The notes beneath the pieces are model-generated. The model made no database searches, had not been told where the DNA came from, and worked only from the letters and a program-made list of their open reading frames with translations. Source: Dysgonomonas sp. PH5-45 (lineage in GTDB: Bacteria; Bacteroidota; Bacteroidia; Bacteroidales; Dysgonomonadaceae). From it: a DNA stretch of 53,921 nucleotides. Positions within the stretch are counted from its first letter, which is position 1; every line of letters starts with the position of its first letter. Both the position numbers and the translations under genes were made by a program. This document shows, in pieces, positions 48,230-53,921 of this stretch. The DNA lies in contig NZ_JARXWE010000020.1 of assembly GCF_029893235.1 (NCBI RefSeq), positions 1 through 53,921 of the forward strand. The letters are read 5' to 3'.

Positions 48230-49597
48230 TTATTTATCTAAAACAAATATCACAACGCGGTTCCATTCGTTAACTTCATATGGCTGCACTTTGTCTCCCG
48301 ACCAGTCAACTGATACTCTTGAAGGACTTACGCCATAAGTACTGATTAGTGATTTGGCTACATTTTTAGAACGACGTTCCGACAGCTTCATGTTGTAAGC
48401 AGGGTAAGCGGTTTTCTTATCGGCATATCCTGTAACAATAACTTTTACATCCGGATGTGCTTGCAAATAATTTGCAGCTTTTTCTATTTTAACCCATTCT
48501 GACTTATCAATAACTGATTTATCGATACGGAAGAATACTGGGTCTGGAAGGAACTTAGTAGTTTGAGGTTTTTCTTCCTCTTGTGGCTGTGGTTGTGGCA
48601 CCGGAGGACATTCAGGACATTCAGGACATTCCTTGTTTCTCAAATCGTTTATCGTACGGTTTAGGTCGTCTATCAAACCATAATCCACAGGTTCGCACAC
48701 ATTCCATGTGCTCTTTCCAATTTTATAAGTAACACCCCCTACAACCTGAGCAACAAGATCTGTTACAACATTGTCACCGGCATGGCCGTCAAAATCGTCT
48801 GGATACATCGACAATGTACCTTCAGCAAAGATATTCCATTTGTCGTTCATGCGGAACTTGAATTGAAGACCGGCATTTGCTCCAAAGCCATCGTAAGCAA
48901 TCTGTCCTTTATGAGGGAATACATGGAAGTAAGTAAGACCGGCAAAAGGAGTGATCTCAAAAGACCTTTTTGGGTCGTAATTTCCTATAAGAGTAAGGAA
49001 ATCGAACATAAAATCGAGGTTAGTAGCCAAGTAATGTACATGTTGCATATACAATTTGCCATCACCACTATTCTTACTCCAATAATATTCTCCTTTTCCA
49101 TTTTGAGCAATACCACCACCATCTAAGTACCATCCCATATAGTTCCATTGAGGATCCCATGTCAACATATTAGTCCCCTGCTCTTTGGGGTAATTAGGGT
49201 AGTTTTCAGGCTTCGCATACCCTTCGCCCAAGTAGTTTTTAGAACCTTTGTTCCACTTACGGTATGTACCGGCTTGTCCATCGTTATAGCCGTGAAGCGA
49301 CCCTCCGGTTAAATTAAGTCTTAACCCCCAAATAGGAGAAAAGTACTTACCGATTGTAAACGACGGTGCATAGGTAACAGCTTTCAACTGATCTCCTTTA
49401 TCGTCATCTTCGCCCATTAGTAACTGCGCACCACTACCGAAAGATATAAACCAAGTGTCTTTGAATCGATTTTTTTCCCAGGTAGTTTTGTAAGTGTTGT
49501 ATTTCTTCTGTGTTGTTTCTTGCTCAGTAACTTGTTGAGCGTTTAGTGTAAAGCTGCATCCTATAAGAAATGCGGCCGTTAGTAATCGTTTTTTCAT
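48230..49597 (-). CDS. OmpA-family outer-membrane protein
   Basis: 455 aa from ATG 49597 (signal peptide MKKRLLTAAFLIGCSFTLNAQ); the longer frame to 49684 runs past the -7 box at 49650 and is rejected. An N-terminal barrel (about 40-320) reads WFISFGSGAQLLMG, GLRLNLTGGSLHG and FEITPFAGLTYFHVF. It is followed by the linker CPECPECPPVPQPQPQEEE, with a 9-bp repeat in the DNA. The OmpA C-terminal peptidoglycan-binding domain (about 345-455) has FFRIDKSVIDKSEWVKI, VIVTGYADKKTAYPAYNMKL and SERRSKNVAKSLI. It is like the abundant Omp40/41 of Porphyromonas, tying the outer membrane to the wall. Confidence 0.93.
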   Translation of the reverse strand: MKKRLLTAAFLIGCSFTLNAQQVTEQETTQKKYNTYKTTWEKNRFKDTWFISFGSGAQLLMGEDDDKGDQLKAVTYAPSFTIGKYFSPIWGLRLNLTGGSLHGYNDGQAGTYRKWNKGSKNYLGEGYAKPENYPNYPKEQGTNMLTWDPQWNYMGWYLDGGGIAQNGKGEYYWSKNSGDGKLYMQHVHYLATNLDFMFDFLTLIGNYDPKRSFEITPFAGLTYFHVFPHKGQIAYDGFGANAGLQFKFRMNDKWNIFAEGTLSMYPDDFDGHAGDNVVTDLVAQVVGGVTYKIGKSTWNVCEPVDYGLIDDLNRTINDLRNKECPECPECPPVPQPQPQEEEKPQTTKFLPDPVFFRIDKSVIDKSEWVKIEKAANYLQAHPDVKVIVTGYADKKTAYPAYNMKLSERRSKNVAKSLISTYGVSPSRVSVDWSGDKVQPYEVNEWNRVVIFVLDK

Positions 49598-49641
49598 ATT
49601 TAAAACATTATGATTATGAATGACATAATATCTCTTGGACT

Positions 49642-49650
49642 GCAAAAATA
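49642..49650 (-). promoter_or_regulatory. Bacteroidetes -7 box of the OmpA-family gene
   Basis: Minus strand TATTTTTGC (49650-49642), exact consensus; a TTTG lies 16 nt further upstream (49670-49667), slightly close. 45 bp before ATG 49597. Confidence 0.55.
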
Positions 49651-49750
49651 ATACAAATTTCGATACCAAAACACTTTTTCGCAAAAATATTTTTCGGGAT
49701 ACAGTTAAACTATAATTTATTAAGACAGGTTCAGTCTGGTTTTAATGTAT

Positions 49751-49759
49751 TATATTTGC
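49751..49759 (+). promoter_or_regulatory. Bacteroidetes -7 box of the second glycan locus
   Basis: TATATTTGC, exact consensus, 36 bp before ATG 49795. It overlaps a TTG that would otherwise open the reading frame, so the later ATG is the start. Confidence 0.6.
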
Positions 49760-49794
49760 AGAGGTTTTTATTGTCAAGAGCAACAATACAAAGT

Positions 49795-51189
49795 ATGTGT
49801 ACAATGAATATGTTTTCCAATAAATCTTTCTGTTGGATTAAAAATAAATTAGAGCAATCATCGGTTTCGGTCGATAACTGTTATTTGACAATTGCCCGGA
49901 ATAGCAAGGTGAAGAAATTGCTGAGTGCCTTGTTTTTACTCTTTGTCTTTTTCGTTATTTTTTTTCTTAACAGGTACTCTATATTTCAGGGCGACGACTA
50001 TGCTTATTCCTTTGTGTTTTCGACAAGCGAAAGGATATCCGGCCTCAGCGATATTGTTCACTCCCAGCTAATTCATTATAAGCTATGGGGTGGACGGACT
50101 GTTGTACACTCCATTCTCCAACTACTGCTAATGGGCAGCCCGCTAACCATTGACATTATAAACTCCTTGGCCTTTGTGCTTCTTGTTGTAGTAATGTACT
50201 ATCATGCAAAAGGGCGTAGCGAACATTCGTTTAGCTTGCTTGGGGGAATGTTTTTTTTGGTATGGATACTTCAACCTGTTTTTGCTGATACTGTGTTGTG
50301 GGTTACAGGCAGTGTAAACTATCTGTGGGGAACGGTTATTATTCTCCTATTCCTTTTACCATACCGTTTATACCAAGGAAAAGAAAGAAAAGGAGCAGCC
50401 TTTATATTCCAAACCGCCATATTCTTTTTATTGGGTATCGTGGCAGGATGGACAAACGAGAATACCGCAGTGGCAATGATTGCCATGATTTTGCTTTTCC
50501 TTTTATCCTATAAAGTAAATAATATCAAGATTCCTGCCTGGGCCATTGCCGGACTTGCAGGGGGCATAATAGGCTTCGTTATGATGATTGTTGCACCGGG
50601 AAACTTTGCCCGCGCGGAGGGAGCATCGCCTTCGGCTCTCAAGATTGTGTACAATCTGCTGACTTCAACACAGTTTTTTGTTTATTACTTGGGGGCTCTC
50701 AACCTTATTATGATTATTTTCTTGGTAATATACCATAGAATAAGCCTATCGGGCAAACGACAATTATTCCTTTATGTGGCTATATACATGGTTGGTGTGT
50801 TAGGGGCTATATACTCTATGACCTTTTCTCCGGCTTTTCCTCCGCGTGCTTGGTTTGGAGCCATTTGTCTGAACATTATTGCCGCAGGTATAGCATACAA
50901 ACACCTCTTGTCGGACAAAAAACTCGTACGCCAAATAAAAACCGCCATCACTGTCTATATTTTCCTTATGTTCGGATTCAGCTTTTATGATGCTGCCAAA
51001 GACGTAACCACATTAGCCAACGAACGAGGGGATAGAGAGGCTTTCATAGCAACTCAAAAAGAAAAAGGAGAGAAAAAGGTCGTACTTAAAAAAGCTTATC
51101 CGAAAACAAAATTCGGGCTTATAGACGCTACTTATGGTGTTAAATTCATGTCAGAATATTATGGTATTGAAATCGAATTTGCAGACTGA
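49795..51189 (+). CDS. DUF6056 family polytopic membrane protein (GT-C-like), paralogue of 8596-9996
   Basis: 464 aa from ATG 49795; in-frame ATGs at 49804 and 49810 are alternatives. About ten membrane helices. Diagnostic motifs in the same order as the other copy: FQGDDYAYSF (Asp67-Asp68 after the first helix), WGGRTVVHSILQLLL, LWVTGSVNYLWGTVIIL, AGWTNENTAVAMIA, IVAPGNFAR and PAFPPRAWFG. The acidic pair after helix 1 is where GT-C enzymes place their catalytic residues. The N-terminus has about 40 extra, partly polar residues. The next gene starts before this one ends. Probable role: sugar transfer to a surface glycan; inference. Confidence 0.83.
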   Translation: MCTMNMFSNKSFCWIKNKLEQSSVSVDNCYLTIARNSKVKKLLSALFLLFVFFVIFFLNRYSIFQGDDYAYSFVFSTSERISGLSDIVHSQLIHYKLWGGRTVVHSILQLLLMGSPLTIDIINSLAFVLLVVVMYYHAKGRSEHSFSLLGGMFFLVWILQPVFADTVLWVTGSVNYLWGTVIILLFLLPYRLYQGKERKGAAFIFQTAIFFLLGIVAGWTNENTAVAMIAMILLFLLSYKVNNIKIPAWAIAGLAGGIIGFVMMIVAPGNFARAEGASPSALKIVYNLLTSTQFFVYYLGALNLIMIIFLVIYHRISLSGKRQLFLYVAIYMVGVLGAIYSMTFSPAFPPRAWFGAICLNIIAAGIAYKHLLSDKKLVRQIKTAITVYIFLMFGFSFYDAAKDVTTLANERGDREAFIATQKEKGEKKVVLKKAYPKTKFGLIDATYGVKFMSEYYGIEIEFAD

Positions 51190-52687
51190 AAACCAACTCA
51201 GTTACGGTCAAAAGATAGGAATGATGATAGGGTTTGTCATCACCGCCGTTTTTTTCTTGCTTATTTTTTCTTATTCAACCAGCCCTTTATATAGCTACTT
51301 AGGTTACGATAGCGCTATTTTTATGCTTATAGGCCGAGCCATTGGAGAGGGTAAACTGCTTTATGTAGATATTTTCGATCATAAGGGCCCTGTCCTTTTC
51401 TTTTTACAGGCATTGGGGATGAAGCTGGGTGGATATATGGGAATCTTTATTCTGCAAATAATTAATCTGACTATTATACAATGGTACACTTATAAACTGG
51501 CAGTTCTGATAAAAATACCTTTGAAGTACTTACCCCTGCCTATTTTTGTCAGTTTTGTGTTTTGGGGAATAACTGCCGAGGGTGGTAATCTGACCGAAGA
51601 ATACAGTATTACTCCAATTTTAATCAGCCTTTATCTTGCCCTTAAATATTCTTTTTCCGGATCGAAGCAACACCCGCCTGTATACGCATTAGTGTATGGC
51701 ATTTGTTTTTCAGCAATGGCTTTCACACGCCTATCGAACAACACTGGCCTATGTGGCATTATTCTGGCTGTGGGGCTTTGTCTGATTGCAGACAAGCAAT
51801 GGAAAAATCTTTTACTCAATATTGGGGCATTCTTGTTAGGAATCCTTTGCATTACGTTGCCTGTTTGCCTATATTTTGCTTTGAACGGTACTTTCGACGA
51901 AATGATATACGCAACCTTTACCTTCAACTTCAAATATGTATCTGTTCATAGTCATAATTATGGATATGGACTGTCGGTCAAAGATTTAGTTTTTCTGAGT
52001 TATATTATTTTCCCTTGCTTTACAGCTATTTTCGCGGCTTTCTTATTATGGAGAAAAAATAAGAATGGAAAAGCGCTTATTTGTATTATTTGTGTAGCTA
52101 TTACTACCGCAATAGGCATTAAGCTTGGCTTGAAGAGCGAACATTATTCGATGATGAATATTCCTGTTCTCATTGTGGGGCTTATCCTTTCTGTTCGTGT
52201 ATTGAAAGAAACCGGTTTCAGTAAAACTATTAAATGGATACTTGCCATATGTATAATTTGCCCAAGTTTGGTATATACAAAAAAGACTTTAGCCATAAAA
52301 AAAATGTACGACTGGTCGGAAAACGTATATGAAAACTTTTTCTTTACAGATAAAGCTACTGTCTATAAAATAATTCCGGAGAAAGACCGTGATAGTGTTT
52401 TTGGCTACAATCTGCAATCTTCGTGGTACTTAGAAACCGATATACTGCCTCCTTTCAGATTCTATACCAATCAGGAAGCGTGGGCAAGGGCAGATGAGCA
52501 GGTGTTTAACGAAATGAACCATTATCTGCGAACCACTCCTCCAAAGTGGATAGCTATACCCCGTCCCGAAACCCAATACCCAATAACGGGAGTAGACTCT
52601 AACCCCGTATTAAAAGAGGTTCTGCAAAATGAGTATGAAGAAAAGGGGAAAGATTTTGTACATAGCTATTATAGGCGTAAACACTAA
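51161..52687 (+). CDS. GT39/ArnT-like polytopic membrane glycosyltransferase
   Basis: 508 aa from ATG 51161 (ATG 51134 and ATG 51221 are possible; the first two overlap the DUF6056 gene). About ten helices. After the first helix comes YLGYDSAIFMLIGRAIGEGKLLYVDIFDHKGP (about 49-80). The Asp, the GRxxxEGxxxYxDxxDHKGP string and its position are those of PMT/ArnT-like GT-C enzymes that use dolichyl- or undecaprenyl-phosphate sugars. A soluble C-terminal part of about 110 residues (WYLETDILPPFRFYTN, VLKEVLQNEYE) is also usual. The gene lies between DUF6056 and a GT14 gene in one operon. Substrate unknown. Confidence 0.8.
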   Translation: MVLKSNLQTENQLSYGQKIGMMIGFVITAVFFLLIFSYSTSPLYSYLGYDSAIFMLIGRAIGEGKLLYVDIFDHKGPVLFFLQALGMKLGGYMGIFILQIINLTIIQWYTYKLAVLIKIPLKYLPLPIFVSFVFWGITAEGGNLTEEYSITPILISLYLALKYSFSGSKQHPPVYALVYGICFSAMAFTRLSNNTGLCGIILAVGLCLIADKQWKNLLLNIGAFLLGILCITLPVCLYFALNGTFDEMIYATFTFNFKYVSVHSHNYGYGLSVKDLVFLSYIIFPCFTAIFAAFLLWRKNKNGKALICIICVAITTAIGIKLGLKSEHYSMMNIPVLIVGLILSVRVLKETGFSKTIKWILAICIICPSLVYTKKTLAIKKMYDWSENVYENFFFTDKATVYKIIPEKDRDSVFGYNLQSSWYLETDILPPFRFYTNQEAWARADEQVFNEMNHYLRTTPPKWIAIPRPETQYPITGVDSNPVLKEVLQNEYEEKGKDFVHSYYRRKH

Positions 52688-52696
52688 AAGAAAAAG

Positions 52697-53575
52697 ATGC
52701 AGCACGCTATATTGATAACGGCATATAAAAACAGGAAACAGTTGGAAGGTCTGATAGATACTTTCAGCCCGAATTTCAGGTGTTATATCCATATAGACAA
52801 AAAAAGTTCTCTTTCGGATAATGATTTGGAAATATTGAGCAAAAAACCGAATGTTGACTTCGTTTGCCGTCATTATAAAATTAACTGGGGAGGCGTAAAC
52901 CACCTGTTGGCCATAATAATGCTATTGCAGGAAGCGATAAAAAATCCGGCTAACCAGTATTTTCATCTCATTACAGGGCAGGACTTCCCTATAAAACCGG
53001 TGATGGATATAGACCGTTTTTTTGAAGAAAACAATGGACGGGAATTTATGGAAGTATTCAAAATGCCATACGAGAAATGGTGGTATGGCGGATACGACCG
53101 TATTGACCAATATGTGTTTGCCGACGCTTTTAACCGGAAATCGACTTTCGGCAAGGCAGTGATTCGCACATCGGTACTGATTCAGCGAAAATTAGGATTC
53201 AAACGTAAATATTACGAAGGATTCCCCGAATTATATGGAGGCTCCACATACTGGTCTGTAAGTCGCGATTGTGCCCACTATATAACACAATATATAGATA
53301 ATAATCCTCGCTATCTGAAACGCTTTAAATATACCTTCTGCACCGAAGAGATATTTTTTCAGACCATTGTCATGAACTCTCCTTTTGGTAAGAATGTAAC
53401 CAACAATCCCCTCCGGTACATTGTATGGGAAGTACGTAATGGGAATTTCCCGGCAAACCTTGATGAACAAGACGAAGAAGCCATCCGGCAATCGGACGCC
53501 ATATTTGCCCGTAAATTCGAAAGCCCCGTATCGGATGGTCTATTATCAAATATAAAAAAAAGGATAAAACAGTAA
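52697..53575 (+). CDS. GT14 (core-2/I-branching type) beta-1,6-N-acetylglucosaminyltransferase-like
   Basis: 292 aa, soluble. HAILITAYKNRKQLEGLI (3-20), CYIHIDKKSS (about 29-38), WGGVNHLLAIIMLLQEAI (about 64-81), YFHLITGQDFPIKP (about 87-100), GGSTYWSVSRDCAHYI (about 182-197) and FKYTFCTEEIFFQTIVMNSP (about 214-233) are the GT14 landmarks. The ITGQDxP and EExFFQT segments bind the acceptor and catalyse transfer. Bacterial GT14 enzymes decorate surface polysaccharides with GlcNAc or xylose. Third gene of the locus, 9 bp after the GT39-like gene. Confidence 0.92.
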   Translation: MQHAILITAYKNRKQLEGLIDTFSPNFRCYIHIDKKSSLSDNDLEILSKKPNVDFVCRHYKINWGGVNHLLAIIMLLQEAIKNPANQYFHLITGQDFPIKPVMDIDRFFEENNGREFMEVFKMPYEKWWYGGYDRIDQYVFADAFNRKSTFGKAVIRTSVLIQRKLGFKRKYYEGFPELYGGSTYWSVSRDCAHYITQYIDNNPRYLKRFKYTFCTEEIFFQTIVMNSPFGKNVTNNPLRYIVWEVRNGNFPANLDEQDEEAIRQSDAIFARKFESPVSDGLLSNIKKRIKQ

Positions 53576-53642
53576 ATATTAGACAATAAAAAGCCTCTAA
53601 TGTTTAAATAATTTTAAATGCGTCAAAATTACCCTTTTAATA

Positions 53643-53674
53643 TTTGTGGTAAATGAAATAGCTCTTTAAATTTG
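53643..53674 (+). promoter_or_regulatory. Strong Bacteroidetes promoter with no gene behind it
   Basis: TTTG (53643-53646), 20 nt, TAAATTTG (53667-53674): both boxes and spacing are ideal. The expected start is near 53681, and only a hairpin terminator lies downstream. Confidence 0.6.
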
Positions 53675-53680
53675 TACTGT

Positions 53681-53755
53681 GTTTTTCATAGTATTAGATT
53701 TAAGGTTATAATAAAAGAGATTGGGTTGTCGGGAGGACAACCTTTTCTTGTTTTT
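53681..53755 (+). ncRNA. Candidate small RNA of about 75 nt
   Basis: The interval between the 53643-53674 promoter and the terminator at 53724-53755. No open frame of note is inside. Its ends are predictions. Confidence 0.35.
53724..53755 (+). terminator. Rho-independent terminator
   Basis: GGTTGTC (53724-53730) and GACAACC (53736-53742), loop GGGAG, then TTTTCTTGTTTTT. Confidence 0.75.
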
Positions 53756-53882
53756 AGCCTTACCCCCACATCTTCATTATCCAAAGCTTTTCTTGTGTAG
53801 AATATATCAAAATGGGAGGCATATAATCAGGGCAACCGCATCAAAATTTCATCATAATTTGTAGAAATGTTATCTTCGTCTC

Positions 53883-53921
53883 ATGAATACATTAATCTCT
53901 CCCTATTTTGCTGAAGTTACA
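53883..53921 (+). CDS. Start of a gene cut off by the window end
   Basis: An ATG at 53883 opens a frame (MNTLISPYFAEVT) that is still open at the last base. A near-consensus -7 box (TATCTTCG, 53871-53878) is very close upstream, which would leave almost no leader. Too short to identify. Confidence 0.35.
   Translation, partial: MNTLISPYFAEVT

Larger units (their letters stand above)
53576..53882. other. 307-bp intergenic region with a possible small RNA
   Basis: Besides the promoter and terminator-like hairpin noted separately, nothing else is recognised. Confidence 0.5.

Noticed and set aside
48592-48640. Short direct repeats (ACATTCAGG) that could suggest a CRISPR or iteron array
   Set aside because: They encode the CPE repeats in the linker of the OmpA-family protein; no spacers.

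Overview
The window looks like a chromosomal segment of a Bacteroidales bacterium. The evidence is Bacteroidetes-type promoters (-33 TTTG and -7 TAnnTTTG) in front of many genes, almost no Shine-Dalgarno sites, fimbrillin/DUF3575/DUF5119 genes, a type IX secretion (T9SS) sorting-domain protein, a PorW/SprE-like lipoprotein, and the parA-parB-DUF5683-LysM transglycosylase-rel block. Protein wording fits Dysgonomonadaceae or a close relative, but that is an inference from memory, not a search.

Layout. 1-6600: a remnant of the start of proA, a TonB-dependent receptor, a second outer-membrane barrel protein, an eroded unknown gene and a small secreted protein. 7268-8581: a YihY/BrkB membrane protein. 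8596-13961 (minus): a five-gene glycan operon (GT-B-like transferase, CMP-sugar synthetase-like cytidylyltransferase, GT2, GtrB-like polyprenyl-phosphate glycosyltransferase, DUF6056 membrane protein). 14008-20620: a phosphoesterase pair, a GHL10 lipoprotein, an ASCH-like small protein, an RlmL-like rRNA methyltransferase and guaA. 20825-26348 (minus): a fimbrial operon of DUF3575 protein, DUF5119 lipoprotein, a fimbrillin fused to leucine-rich repeats, and a fimbrillin. 26760-27703: a His-rich membrane protein overlapping an ECF sigma factor. 28021-30640 (minus): a T9SS cargo protein and a small Gly-rich protein with a sorting-signal-like tail. 30979-34385: an SGNH hydrolase, a GyrI-like protein, an MtaD-type deaminase and a small lipoprotein.

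34521-36843 is a tRNA-Cys followed by a graveyard of mobile DNA: repeats of GCCCAAAATGG, an InsA-like zinc-ribbon protein, an IS4-family element whose transposase has lost its middle by an in-frame deletion, and an IS256-type remnant beside a perfect 16-bp inverted repeat. 36876-49597 (minus) returns to core genes: a small membrane protein, porW with a long K/E/R-rich tail, rel, a LysM lytic transglycosylase, DUF5683, parB, parA and an OmpA-family protein. 49795-53575 (plus) is a second glycan locus: a DUF6056 paralogue, a GT39-like membrane protein and a GT14 transferase. The window ends with a candidate small RNA and the first codons of another possible gene.

How the genes work together (inference): most of the window serves the cell surface. 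Two loci with three GT-C-like membrane proteins and several cytoplasmic glycosyltransferases probably build or modify surface glycans. The fimbrial operon, the T9SS cargo and PorW concern surface protein export, and mltD and ompA concern the peptidoglycan-outer membrane link. rel and guaA connect to (p)ppGpp and guanine nucleotides, and parAB to chromosome segregation. Family names come from reading the protein sequences without a database search.
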